Source: Betaproteobacteria bacterium Ga0077532 (lineage in GTDB: Bacteria; Pseudomonadota; Gammaproteobacteria; Burkholderiales; Ga0077523). Taken from it: a stretch of 64,000 nucleotides of DNA. Under the pieces are notes generated by a model. It was not told the origin of the DNA. It did not search any database and saw nothing but the letters and a program-made list of their open reading frames with translations. The stretch is from assembly GCA_001464895.1 (NCBI GenBank), contig LNEE01000037.1, forward strand, positions 144,860-208,859, read 5' to 3'. Within the stretch, counting starts at the first letter, position 1, and each line of letters opens with the position of its first letter. The position numbers and the translations under genes are program-made. Positions 12,305 to 19,964 of this stretch are shown here, piece by piece.

Positions 12305-13239
12305 TGGAACCCCACGCCGACACCTTCCGCGCCGTCGCCCTCGACTGGATCGAGGCGAGCCGACACCAATGGTCCACGACGCACGCCGCGAAGATCCTTC
12401 AACGGCTGGAGCGCGATGCGTTCCCGGCGATCGGTGCAACGCCCCTGCGAGACATCGACGCCGAGGCGCTTCGGGCCACGGTCGCAGCGATCGAGGCGCG
12501 CGGAGCGTCTGACCTGTCGCGCAGGGTCGTGCAGATGGCGGCGCAGGTGTTCCGGCATGGCATCGCGACGGGCCGATGCGATCAGGATCCGACCCGACAC
12601 CTTACCCGCGGACGAGGCGCGCAGCCGGCAGCCCGGCACGCGCACGTGAGCACCGAAGACTTCCCCGCCTTGCTGCTCGCCATCGCACGCTACGACCGCA
12701 CGGGCGAGCGGACCACGGGCCTTGCCCTGCAGCTGCTCGCGCACACTCTCTCGCCGGTGACGGACATGCTCGGCGCGACGTGGGACGAGTTCGACATCCC
12801 CGCCGCCCTCTGGACCATCCCCGCTTCCCGCGCCGTGTCTCACCAGGCCCACCGCGTCCCGCTGGCACCCGAGGTTCTCGCGATCCTCGCGGAACTGCGC
12901 GACCTGAGCATCGGCAGCCCTTTCGTCGTGGCGGGCAGACTCGGCGCCCCGCTCGTCCACAACACGCTGCTCTTCGCACTTCGGCGCATCGGGTACGGCG
13001 GGCGGATGACCCTTACAGGCTTTCGAACCATCGCCGGCACCCTGCTCGCGGCGGATGGCTTCCCGGCGGACCTCGTGGCGCTCCAGATGGCGAAGCATCC
13101 CCGGAAGGCGGAGCCCGGCAGCGTGGACCCGTCTGCGCGCCTCGCTGAGCGCGTCGAGATGATGCGGCGATGGTCGGCAAAGGTGTCGTCGCTCACGCGG
13201 CAGGCGCACGCCGCAGAGCGGGCGCAGGCGATCCCCTGA
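12304..13239 (+). CDS. Degenerate P4-type recombinase paralogue lacking catalytic residues
   Basis: A 311-residue protein with the fold of a P4-type integrase but no arm-binding domain. The core-binding region (about 8-100) and catalytic-domain landmarks (ATWDEFD, LTGFRTIAGTLLAADGFP, ERVEMMRRW) are clear. Box I reads TLSPVTD where active enzymes have T-F-V-R-P-G-E, so the first catalytic Arg is missing. The box-II His is Thr (TGFR). No Tyr exists in the C-terminal tail, so the nucleophile is missing. Coupling to integrase 1 (one-base overlap) suggests a partner or structural role, such as a DNA-binding or directionality factor. An inactive remnant is possible, but the frame is intact. Confidence 0.8.
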   Translation: MEPHADTFRAVALDWIEASRHQWSTTHAAKILQRLERDAFPAIGATPLRDIDAEALRATVAAIEARGASDLSRRVVQMAAQVFRHGIATGRCDQDPTRHLTRGRGAQPAARHAHVSTEDFPALLLAIARYDRTGERTTGLALQLLAHTLSPVTDMLGATWDEFDIPAALWTIPASRAVSHQAHRVPLAPEVLAILAELRDLSIGSPFVVAGRLGAPLVHNTLLFALRRIGYGGRMTLTGFRTIAGTLLAADGFPADLVALQMAKHPRKAEPGSVDPSARLAERVEMMRRWSAKVSSLTRQAHAAERAQAIP

Positions 13240-13359
13240 GGGGGCGGCGCGACAGATTGCAGGACCGCAGCCCGGCGGACCCGGGCAAGAAGCGGCGGAG
13301 CGCAGTGCGTCAACACCGCGCCCGCCTGACCACAACGCCACCTGATGAGAGGTCGCACC

Positions 13360-13836
13360 ATGGCTGAGAAGCATCGTAGCAGGCTGTCCCCGAGAAACCC
13401 GCACGGCTGCCGCCGCGCACCGATCCACTGCCGCGGGCGCGTTCGCGATCCCCTGCCGCCCGGGCTGTCGCAATCCATCGGGGCGGCCTTCGGTGTCGGG
13501 ATCGCTCCGGGGGCGCCGCTCCCTCGCGCGACCGTCAATCACATCGTCGGCACACTGGCGACGCCATCCACGACACGGTGCGCGCTCGGCCTGCTGACGG
13601 ACCCCGACAGCGTGCGCGCAGACATCGCCCGATCGGCCGGCGCCGCCCTCACCTTCGCGGCCTTGCTCGAAGACATCGCGGAAGGCATCGCGGAGCACGC
13701 CGCCGCCGTGCGTACGCTCGAACAGGTGCGTGCATGGATCACGGACGAGATCGCCCACCGGGCGGACGGTGCGCGGATCCTCGCCGAGGGTCCCTCGGTG
13801 CGTGTCGTCAACTCCCGCGGGGAGGCCCTGCGATGA
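13360..13836 (+). CDS. Hypothetical protein in recombinase operon
   Basis: A 158-residue protein of unknown family. The N-terminal 40 residues are basic and Arg/Pro/His-rich; the rest looks alpha-helical (for example ALTFAALLEDIAEGIAEHAAAVRTLEQV). ATG at 13360 is preferred over 13345 because GAGAGGT lies five bases upstream of it. It ends in an ATGA overlap with the excisionase-like gene, so it belongs to the same translation-coupled set. Confidence 0.6.
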   Translation: MAEKHRSRLSPRNPHGCRRAPIHCRGRVRDPLPPGLSQSIGAAFGVGIAPGAPLPRATVNHIVGTLATPSTTRCALGLLTDPDSVRADIARSAGAALTFAALLEDIAEGIAEHAAAVRTLEQVRAWITDEIAHRADGARILAEGPSVRVVNSRGEALR

Positions 13837-14126
13837 GCGACACCATCCACGACGTTCTCGACGCTGCAGAGGCAGGCGCCCTGCTGCGCCTCGACCCGGC
13901 CGCCGTCGTCGCATGCTGCGAGGCAGGCGAGCTGCCGGGGCGGAAGCTCGCGGGCACATGGCGCCTATCGCGCGGGGCCGTCCTCGCGTACCTCGCGGGC
14001 GATGGCCAGGCCACGGCGCCGGCCACCCCAGAGCCGGCACCCGTGCCCACCATCGACCCGAAGGCGTTCGAAGCATCGCTGCGGGCGCGTCTGCAGGCGG
14101 TCGTGACACAGGAACGCACCCGATGA
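13833..14126 (+). CDS. Excisionase-like helix-turn-helix protein
   Basis: A 97-residue protein whose first 60 residues form a MerR/excisionase-type winged helix: DVLDAAEAGALLRLDPAAVV, then GELPGRKLAGTWRLSRGAVLAYL. The KLAGTWRLSR wing followed by a helix is typical of Xis/helix-turn-helix-17 proteins. A Pro-rich linker and a basic C-terminal helix follow. It overlaps the upstream gene and integrase 3 by ATGA junctions. It may set the direction of recombination for one of the recombinases, but it could also be a plain repressor. Confidence 0.7.
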   Translation: MSDTIHDVLDAAEAGALLRLDPAAVVACCEAGELPGRKLAGTWRLSRGAVLAYLAGDGQATAPATPEPAPVPTIDPKAFEASLRARLQAVVTQERTR

Positions 14127-15067
14127 GCGCCACCCCTGCACGGACCACCGTGGCGCGCTTCTGGGAGGATGCTGCACAGGCGTATCTCGACCGGTGCGAC
14201 GCCGACGAAAAGCGCGACATGCGGAGCATCCTCGATCACCTTCTGTTCTTCGGCGAGCACTTCGGCGGGCGCCTGCTATCGGAAATCACGGACGCGGACA
14301 TTGCCGACGCCATCGACGCCAAACGCACGCAGGGCCGCGAAGTGAAAGCCACGGGCGGAGGCACGCGCCGCCGGCCCGTCGCGACGTGCACCCTGAATCG
14401 CTACTACGCGACGTTCGCCGCGGTCATGAACAACGCGCGCCTTCGTGGCTGGGTGAACCGCGTTCCCTACTGGCGCAAGTTCCGGGAGAAGGGCCGCGTC
14501 GAATGGCTCACGCACGAGGAATGGCGCGCGGTGTACCAGCACCTGCCCCAGCACCTGAAGCCGCTTGCGGAGTTCGCAGTGATGACGGGCCTTCGGCAAT
14601 CGAACGTGACGCATCTTCGATGGGCATGGGTCGACATGGACAATCGGCAGGTGGTCGTTCCTTCGGTCGCCTCGAAGTCAGGGCGGGCGATGACGATCCC
14701 GATGAACGATCGCGCGCTCGAGATCCTGCGCAGCCGCTGGGAGCGCCGGACGCCGGACGATGAGTTCGTGTTCCCCCATCGGGGAAAGCCGATAGTCGAC
14801 CCGGCGCAGCAGGCATGGAAGCAGGCGCTCTCCCGCGCCGGCCTGCCGCCGCTTCGTTGGCACTGCCTGCGGCACTCGTGGGCCTCGTGGCACGCGCAGG
14901 CGGGCACGCCGCCGCAGGTGCTGCAACGCCTCGGGGGCTGGCAACAGCTCACGATGGTGGAGCGGTACAGCCATCTGCAGCCGTCCTTCGTCGCCGAGTT
15001 CGCGAACGCGATCCTTCCGAAGACCGCGACCGAACCCGCTGCACCGATCGCACATGCTCTGACCTGA
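14123..15067 (+). CDS. XerC/D-like tyrosine recombinase (integrase 3)
   Basis: A 314-residue tyrosine recombinase with a complete active site: Arg158 in MTGLRQSNV, His247 and Arg250 in WHCLRHSWAS, Trp273 in GGWQQL, and nucleophile Tyr282 in VERYSHL. The N-terminal SAM-like core-binding domain spans about 10-115. It lacks the arm-binding domain of integrase 1, so it is not a duplicate of it. It is the last gene of the five-gene recombination cluster and overlaps the xis-like gene by four bases. Whether it acts at the tRNA site or on another substrate cannot be told. Confidence 0.9.
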   Translation: MSATPARTTVARFWEDAAQAYLDRCDADEKRDMRSILDHLLFFGEHFGGRLLSEITDADIADAIDAKRTQGREVKATGGGTRRRPVATCTLNRYYATFAAVMNNARLRGWVNRVPYWRKFREKGRVEWLTHEEWRAVYQHLPQHLKPLAEFAVMTGLRQSNVTHLRWAWVDMDNRQVVVPSVASKSGRAMTIPMNDRALEILRSRWERRTPDDEFVFPHRGKPIVDPAQQAWKQALSRAGLPPLRWHCLRHSWASWHAQAGTPPQVLQRLGGWQQLTMVERYSHLQPSFVAEFANAILPKTATEPAAPIAHALT

Positions 15068-15164
15068 ACTCGTTTCGCTGCGCCTAGGTCGGCCAACCGA
15101 AAACCGGGACACCCTGCCCGGCTGGCGCAGCGTCCTTCCTCCAGGGTCGCGACAGGGTGCGCGC

Positions 15165-15761
15165 ATGGCGAAAAAGACGAAGAAAATCGAGAGTCACGGT
15201 GCATCTGCCCTTGAGGCAGCATGGCATCCGGGCGGGATCGAGCAACTGAAAGTCAGGGCCTCACCAGAGGACGAGGCTAGGCCGAAGAAGAAGACGCTAT
15301 CGGACAGTCGCCGTCCGACGCTCCCACGGCCCGCAAAGGACCCAACGACCGCGGACGGAATCACCCTCGTGTTCGAGTTCTGCAACGCCATCGAACAAGG
15401 GCGCACACCTAGGCGCGCGCTCCTCGAAGAGCTGGCGAATCGGCTCCGGGAGACACTCGGTCCGCAAGGCATCTCGGCCGACGGTGCCTTGAGATTGCCC
15501 AAGCGCGGACGAGGCCGCCCACCCAAGAGTGAGAACCAACAAGCGATCGTCGCGGCGGTCGCGCAACGCGCAGAAGCCGCGCGAAAGGCAAAGAGCGAAA
15601 GCCCCATTGGAGAAGCTCAGGAGGCGGTCGCAGAGGAGCTTGGCTTGGCGGTCGGTACGGTGCGAGACATCTGGGAAGAATGGGCACCGGAGGACCGCGA
15701 CCACCTCGGAGCATTACTCGAAGCGGCAGAGATGGGACTGCGAAAGACACGGAAGGCGTGA
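15165..15761 (+). CDS. Putative DNA-binding protein with AT-hook-like motif
   Basis: A 198-residue, strongly basic protein. Around residues 107-120 it has PKRGRGRPPKSE, an AT-hook-like RGRP motif. Near the C-terminus (about 150-175) AQEAVAEELGLAVGTVRDIWEEW looks like a helix-turn-helix. The N-terminal 60 residues are Lys-rich and probably disordered. No family is recognised. It is preceded by about 100 bases with no gene and is probably the first gene of a second plus-strand unit in the island. Confidence 0.55.
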   Translation: MAKKTKKIESHGASALEAAWHPGGIEQLKVRASPEDEARPKKKTLSDSRRPTLPRPAKDPTTADGITLVFEFCNAIEQGRTPRRALLEELANRLRETLGPQGISADGALRLPKRGRGRPPKSENQQAIVAAVAQRAEAARKAKSESPIGEAQEAVAEELGLAVGTVRDIWEEWAPEDRDHLGALLEAAEMGLRKTRKA

Positions 15762-15850
15762 CGCGGGGAAAATAGCCTGTTTTCCCCGCGTTGCAAGCAC
15801 CTTTCAGGATGTGGCCGAATGCCGCCGTGACACAACGCACGGAGGCACAC

Positions 15851-16087
15851 ATGCAGCACGAAACAACGTACGTAACGGCGCTGAGAGCAGGCGGATTCCT
15901 TCGCCTCGCCCAAATCATAGGCGACCGCAAGGCCGAGCCGCCCATCCCGGCCATCATCCCGGTCAGCAGGACAACTTTCCTAGAGGGCGTGAAATCCGGG
16001 CGATTTCCGAAGCCCGTGAAAATCGGGGGCGGGCGCATCGTCATGTGGCGCGCCTCGGACATCGCCGCACTGATTGACGCGCACTGA
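15851..16087 (+). CDS. AlpA-family transcriptional regulator
   Basis: A 78-residue helix-turn-helix protein of the AlpA / CP4-57 regulatory family: GFLRLAQIIG, then VSRTTFLEGVKSGRFPKPVKIGGGRIVMWRASDIAALI (shown only in outline). The SRTTF...G.FP.P...G.R...W motif is the family hallmark. AlpA proteins of P4-like islands activate integrase expression or excision. The start at 15851 follows GGAGG by five bases; an upstream in-frame ATG at 15791 has no such site. Confidence 0.82.
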   Translation: MQHETTYVTALRAGGFLRLAQIIGDRKAEPPIPAIIPVSRTTFLEGVKSGRFPKPVKIGGGRIVMWRASDIAALIDAH

Positions 16088-16099
16088 TCGGGCGCCGCG

Positions 16100-16819
16100 G
16101 TGCATTTCTATACCTTTCATGTCGGCGATCACGCCGCGAAAGCTGCGCACCTGACGCTGTTGGAGGAGGGCGTGTTCCGCCGCCTCCTTGACCTGTGCTT
16201 CACGAGCGATGGCCCGATTCCGCTAGACGTGGGCGAGGCGTGCCGGCTTGTGCGGGCGAGATCGCGGGCCGAGAAGGGTGCAGTGTGTCGGGTGCTGACT
16301 GAACTCTTCAAAAAAACCGACGCTGGCTTTTCTCATCCATCCGCTGAAAGGCAGATCGCGGACTTCCGTTCTCGGTGCGAACAGAATCGGCAAAGTGCGC
16401 TGAAGCGTTGGAAAGCCGCGTCGAGCAGTACCACAAACGATGCCAGCGCATTGCCAGCGCACTGCGTGCGCAGTCCCCCCATTTCCCATCTCCCATCTCC
16501 CATCTCCCATGGGGAGACCCCTTCCGAACCTGACGGTTCGGGCGCGCCTTCCGGCCCGCCGAATCCGGCCGACGTGATCTTCGGCCTCGGGGTCGGATTG
16601 CTGACCAGATCCGGCGTTGCCGACAAGCAAGCCAGGGCCGTTCTCGGCAAGGTCCGCAAGGTCGTGGGGGACGAGAAAGCCGCTGCTCTGGTAGCCCAAG
16701 CCTCTGCCACGGTCCCCGCGCTGACCGACCCGCAAGCCTGGCTCATGGCCGCTGCTCGCGGGGGTGGCGAAACGGAAGCCGAGCGCCGAATGCGCCTCCG
16801 CCGGGAGGCCATGATCTGA
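16100..16819 (+). CDS. DUF1376 phage-type replication protein
   Basis: A 239-residue protein with an N-terminal DUF1376 domain (about 1-95: HFYTFHVGDHAAKAAHLTLL, EEGVFRRLLDLCFTSDGP). This domain is found in phage and prophage proteins, often replication proteins next to DnaC-like loaders. The C-terminal half (about 150-239) is a separate helical domain. The start is a GTG at 16100, 12 bases after the AlpA-like gene. The linker region is encoded by a heptamer repeat (listed separately) giving a repetitive HLPSPISH segment. No ATPase motifs are present. Confidence 0.72.
   Translation: MHFYTFHVGDHAAKAAHLTLLEEGVFRRLLDLCFTSDGPIPLDVGEACRLVRARSRAEKGAVCRVLTELFKKTDAGFSHPSAERQIADFRSRCEQNRQSALKRWKAASSSTTNDASALPAHCVRSPPISHLPSPISHGETPSEPDGSGAPSGPPNPADVIFGLGVGLLTRSGVADKQARAVLGKVRKVVGDEKAAALVAQASATVPALTDPQAWLMAAARGGGETEAERRMRLRREAMI
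16478..16510 (+). repeat. Heptanucleotide tandem repeat inside the DUF1376 gene
   Basis: About 4.7 copies of a 7-base unit (CCCATCT, first copy CCCATTT) lie in the coding sequence between the two domains. Gain or loss of one unit would shift the reading frame, because 7 is not a multiple of three. Confidence 0.85.
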
Positions 16820-16838
16820 TGAACCACATGGACGCATC

Positions 16839-17399
16839 ATGAAGAAGACCTTCGATCAAATTGAGGTGTTCGCCCACGTCTCCCAGCTCGAGCAGACGTT
16901 TCAAGAGGGAATCATTCGAGTGCGGCTCCTTCGCTGGAGTCCTTTCGTTTCGCCGAGCGCCGACTTTCGGAAGTGCTCGTGGGTCGCATCGAGAGGTGAC
17001 TACGCGTACGGGAAAGGCATATCGATCGATCTCGACGACCTGCGCGCCTTCAGGGGCGCGGTCGACGCAGCGATTGCCGAGGCCGTGGCGTGCGGGTTTC
17101 TCTCTGAGGATGGCGACGGCGCACCGGCGGCTTTCCGCGAGCCTGCAGCGACGCCCAGCCCGGCGCCCGCGAATGCGCGCGGCACGGTGTCCGATGTCGA
17201 ACTTCTGGCCATGGACCGCGCAGGGCTCAAGGGTAAGGACATCGCCGCAGCCACGGGCCTGAGCGGGCCGACGATTTCACGGCGTCTGAAGAAATTGCGC
17301 GCGACCGCTCCTGAAATTTCACGTGAAATTTCACAAGGGGCGCAGTGCAACGCGAATGAAATCGCCACCGAAGGCGCGACCCATGACCTCCTCGCCTGA
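16839..17399 (+). CDS. Helix-turn-helix protein of the island, unknown family
   Basis: A 186-residue protein. The N-terminal 95 residues form an unrecognised domain. A Pro/Ala linker leads to a C-terminal helix-turn-helix (about 117-155: VELLAMDRAGLKGKDIAAA followed by TGLSGPTISRRLKKLR), which looks like a resolvase- or AsnC-type DNA-binding helix pair. Two TGAAATTTCA palindromes lie near the 3' end of the gene and again in front of the gene at 17800. They may be its binding sites. Confidence 0.6.
   Translation: MKKTFDQIEVFAHVSQLEQTFQEGIIRVRLLRWSPFVSPSADFRKCSWVASRGDYAYGKGISIDLDDLRAFRGAVDAAIAEAVACGFLSEDGDGAPAAFREPAATPSPAPANARGTVSDVELLAMDRAGLKGKDIAAATGLSGPTISRRLKKLRATAPEISREISQGAQCNANEIATEGATHDLLA
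17312..17333. promoter_or_regulatory. Tandem TGAAATTTCA palindromes (operator-like, copy 1)
   Basis: Two perfect 10-base palindromes TGAAATTTCA at 17312-17321 and 17324-17333, spaced 12 bases apart start to start (about one helical turn), in otherwise G+C-rich DNA. They lie inside the 3' end of the preceding gene and just upstream of the start at 17383. Confidence 0.55.
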
Positions 17400-17739
17400 A
17401 GCACCGATCGAAGGCCGCTCCGTCCTCACCATCGAGCGGGGCGACGACGGCAAGCTCTCCGCCTCCTGGGCATTCGCGCCTGACGCCACCGTGGACGAGA
17501 TCGCATACGCCATCGCCCGGGCCATTACTCGCGCCTCGTTCCAACTGCACTCGACGCCCCTGCGGCTGGCCGAGGCCATCAAGAACCAAGCACAGGGCGC
17601 GATCTCGGACGATGTGAAGGCGCTCTTCCGAGCCGCCGCGACAGACGAGGAGCGCCACGCCTTCGCAGAGCGGCTCATCGCCATGATGCACATGGACGCC
17701 CCCGGTCTCTTTGAGTCGCCGCAGCCGGCGCTCCAATGA
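17383..17739 (+). CDS. Small acidic hypothetical protein
   Basis: A 118-residue protein starting MTSSPEAPIEGRS. No family is recognised. It is mostly helical and acidic in the middle (WAFAPDATVDEIAYAIARAI). Candidate starts also exist at 17323 and 17356; 17383 was preferred because it gives the shortest overlap (17 bases) with the upstream gene. It lies between the two operator-like palindrome pairs. Confidence 0.5.
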   Translation: MTSSPEAPIEGRSVLTIERGDDGKLSASWAFAPDATVDEIAYAIARAITRASFQLHSTPLRLAEAIKNQAQGAISDDVKALFRAAATDEERHAFAERLIAMMHMDAPGLFESPQPALQ

Positions 17740-17768
17740 TTTCACTAGGCGGTTGCATGCAATGCACC

Positions 17769-17790
17769 TGAAATTTCATGAAATATTTCA
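17769..17790. promoter_or_regulatory. Tandem TGAAATTTCA-type palindromes (copy 2)
   Basis: TGAAATTTCA at 17769-17778 is followed directly by TGAAATATTTCA at 17779-17790, in the 60-base gap before the gene at 17800. The motif is shared with 17312-17333, which points to one DNA-binding protein recognising both places. Confidence 0.6.
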
Positions 17791-17799
17791 CGGACTCCC

Positions 17800-18318
17800 A
17801 TGAAACCCACCACCCCAGCACAGAGACGCAAGCGGCGCGGTCAGCCTGACACGCTCGTCGACCCCGAGACCTCAGCGAAACGGCGGGCCGCTGCCGCCGT
17901 TCGATGGAAGGGCGCCGCAGAACCGGCCGCGCGGGAGGACGCCGAACTCGTGAACCATCTGCACGCCAAGCTCGTCGCGGGACGCCTGAAGGGTGCCGAG
18001 CTGCTCGCAGCCGCACAGCCCGAGGTTGTGAAGATCACGGTGTCGATCGCCAAGGACACGCGCGCGCCGGCTGCGGCACGGCTGCGCGCGTGCGAACTGA
18101 TCTGGACGTGGGCCGGCGTGTCAGCCGAGGTTCAGCGCGTCGAGTTCGAGAGCCGGGACGTGTCGGAACTGACGCTCGAGGAGATGCAGGCAGTGAGCCG
18201 GGACATTCGATCGCTCATCGACGCGAAGCGCCAGGCCGCGCAGGCGGCTTGCGACGAGATCGCGGACGTGGAGATCCTCACCGACACAGTGGACGCCGCG
18301 GGGGCGTCCGAGGGCTAG
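17800..18318 (+). CDS. Hypothetical phage-type protein
   Basis: A 172-residue protein with a very basic N-terminus (PAQRRKRRGQ...SAKRRAAAAVRWKG). Its middle region, TRAPAAARLRACELIWTWAG, resembles a segment seen in small phage packaging-associated proteins. That resemblance is weak and no terminase activity is claimed. Its stop overlaps tail to tail by four bases with the minus-strand gene, which marks the switch point between the two halves of the island. Confidence 0.5.
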   Translation: MKPTTPAQRRKRRGQPDTLVDPETSAKRRAAAAVRWKGAAEPAAREDAELVNHLHAKLVAGRLKGAELLAAAQPEVVKITVSIAKDTRAPAAARLRACELIWTWAGVSAEVQRVEFESRDVSELTLEEMQAVSRDIRSLIDAKRQAAQAACDEIADVEILTDTVDAAGASEG

Positions 18319-19085
18319 GAGACGGTCCGGGTGTTGCTGCCGCGGGAACTGAACAGGAGCGGGACATCGGGCGCGTATCCGGCCTGCTGCGCCCCCCTCA
18401 CGTTCGCATAGCCCGCCACCGCGCGCTCGAAGAGATCGGGCAGCGGATCGTACGGCGCAGGCGCGCGCAGGAGGCGATAGCGATCCGCCGCCATGTTCCC
18501 CGCCTCGTCCACGCCCAGCCCACGGTTCACGCTGTCGATCAGGCTCAGGCGCGCGTTCTCGATGCTGCCCCGCTGCGTGTTTGCCGCGGCCTGCCCGCGC
18601 TCACGGAGCGAGACCTGTTGCCGCTGCATGTCCCGGGTGAGCTCGCCGATACGGCGCGCGAAGGCGCTGGAGCCGGTCGACGGGGACGAAAGCACGAGGC
18701 CGCGCTTGGCCTGCGCGTACTGCTCGTCCAACTGCGGTGTGTAGTAGTCCTCGAAGGCTTTCGAGATCGACTCATAGAACGGATCATCGAACTGGCCGAA
18801 GGTGTCGTTCACCCTCTGCGTGCCCGTGCGGATGTCCGCCTGCCGCTTTTCCTCGAAGGCGCGGTTCGTCTCCGCTTCGCGTGCTGCATCGTCCTTCGCT
18901 TGCTTGGATCCGAGAGGGTCGAACAGGCCGCGCTTTCGCTCCTGCGAGTTTCGACCGATGCCAAGCTGATCGTCGGTGAATTCCTCGAATGACCGATACG
19001 TGCTGTTGATGTGCCGCACCGGATTGACTGCATCGGCGACCTTGCGAACAGCCCGAACCGGATTCAATGAACTGAGAAAGCCCAT
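18315..19085 (-). CDS. Putative phage virion-associated protein
   Basis: A 256-residue protein starting MGFLSSLNPVRAVRKVADAV. It is Gln/Arg/Ala-rich and largely helical in the middle (YYTPQLDEQYAQAKRGLVLS, ARRIGELTRDMQRQQVSLRE). This make-up resembles internal or ejection proteins of short-tailed phages, which often begin MGFLSS- or MGFL-like. The match is by general appearance, not by a defined motif. It is the only gene of the island with a virion look. It is the last gene on the minus strand, 130 bases after the serine protease gene. Confidence 0.45.
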   Translation of the reverse strand: MGFLSSLNPVRAVRKVADAVNPVRHINSTYRSFEEFTDDQLGIGRNSQERKRGLFDPLGSKQAKDDAAREAETNRAFEEKRQADIRTGTQRVNDTFGQFDDPFYESISKAFEDYYTPQLDEQYAQAKRGLVLSSPSTGSSAFARRIGELTRDMQRQQVSLRERGQAAANTQRGSIENARLSLIDSVNRGLGVDEAGNMAADRYRLLRAPAPYDPLPDLFERAVAGYANVRGAQQAGYAPDVPLLFSSRGSNTRTVS

Positions 19086-19215
19086 GGAGACCACCGCGAA
19101 GAGAGGCAGCGCGACGCGCCGCGATGGGCACATGGTCCGACGAACGCGGATTTGTTGCAACTGCTACGACCCCAGAGTGCGAAACCCTTCCCATCAGGTC
19201 GGCGGCCAGGCCGCC

Positions 19216-19959
19216 CTACGGGTCCTGATTCAACCTTCTCAGAAATTCGCCAAATGGAACGCCCTCAGCGAACGGCAATTCAGAGCATCCAAGCGAGCAA
19301 ATGGGTTCGGCCTGCCCATAGTTCGTCACTGCCATCGTGACCGTCTTGGTGACGCGTGTGACAGGGCCAATCTTCTCGGTCGTCTCTTCAGATTGATCCT
19401 CAAGAGACTCCGAACGAGCATTCCAGCTCATTACCGCAACGACCTTACCGCCCACCAAGACCGGAGAGCCACTCATTCCCCGAGGAGCGGGGCAGCTCAG
19501 TTCGAGCGTCTTGGCGGCGCGCGTGACATGCCCCTTTAGGCATCGGTACTCGTAGTCGATGCCTGAAACGCTGTGAAGAGGAATGCCGACTGTGACAATG
19601 TCTTCGCCCATGTGAACAGGCGAAAACGACACATCAAGGTACTTGGACGGTGAGTGAGCAACCTTCAGCACACCTACATCCTGGCTGTCTAGGACCGTAG
19701 CGATCTGGATATGCTGCGCCCGCGCCCTGGTGCCATCCCAAATCACGGCAAGGAAGGCATGGCCCACGGGAATCGAGGAAGGCGGGGGGACGCAATGCCC
19801 GGCCGTCAGAGCCACGCCGTTCCGGCTGATGAAGAACGCAGTGCCGAGGAACCGATCACGCGAAATGACAATTGGCTGGTCTGGCCCTAGGCACGCGGGA
19901 TCATCCGCAACAAAAAGCGGGACGATGTACTCGCGAACGTCGGCTAGTTCGAATGTCAT
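19216..19959 (-). CDS. Trypsin-like serine protease, cytoplasmic
   Basis: A 247-residue chymotrypsin-fold protease with a complete triad: His55 in LTAGHCV, Asp94 in SQDVGVLKV and Ser163 in PRGMSGSPVL. It has no signal peptide, so it should act inside the cell, unlike the DegP family, and it has no PDZ domain. Stand-alone cytoplasmic trypsin-like proteases are common parts of bacterial immune operons. The start is five bases after the DUF2971 gene, so the two are almost certainly co-translated. The protease would be the effector or the activator of an effector; its target is unknown. Confidence 0.85.
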   Translation of the reverse strand: MTFELADVREYIVPLFVADDPACLGPDQPIVISRDRFLGTAFFISRNGVALTAGHCVPPPSSIPVGHAFLAVIWDGTRARAQHIQIATVLDSQDVGVLKVAHSPSKYLDVSFSPVHMGEDIVTVGIPLHSVSGIDYEYRCLKGHVTRAAKTLELSCPAPRGMSGSPVLVGGKVVAVMSWNARSESLEDQSEETTEKIGPVTRVTKTVTMAVTNYGQAEPICSLGCSELPFAEGVPFGEFLRRLNQDP

Positions 19960-19964
19960 GCGGT

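Noticed and set aside
12178..14229. A 683-codon open frame on the minus strand inside the island.
   Set aside because: It is antisense to the recombinase cluster, whose proteins are recognisable, and its translation resembles no protein family.
10868..15067. The recombinase cluster as a recombinase-in-trio (RIT) element.
   Set aside because: The three recombinases are not contiguous (two small genes intervene), the first is a P4-type integrase with an arm domain, and the middle one is inactive. The ends of the larger island explain the context better.
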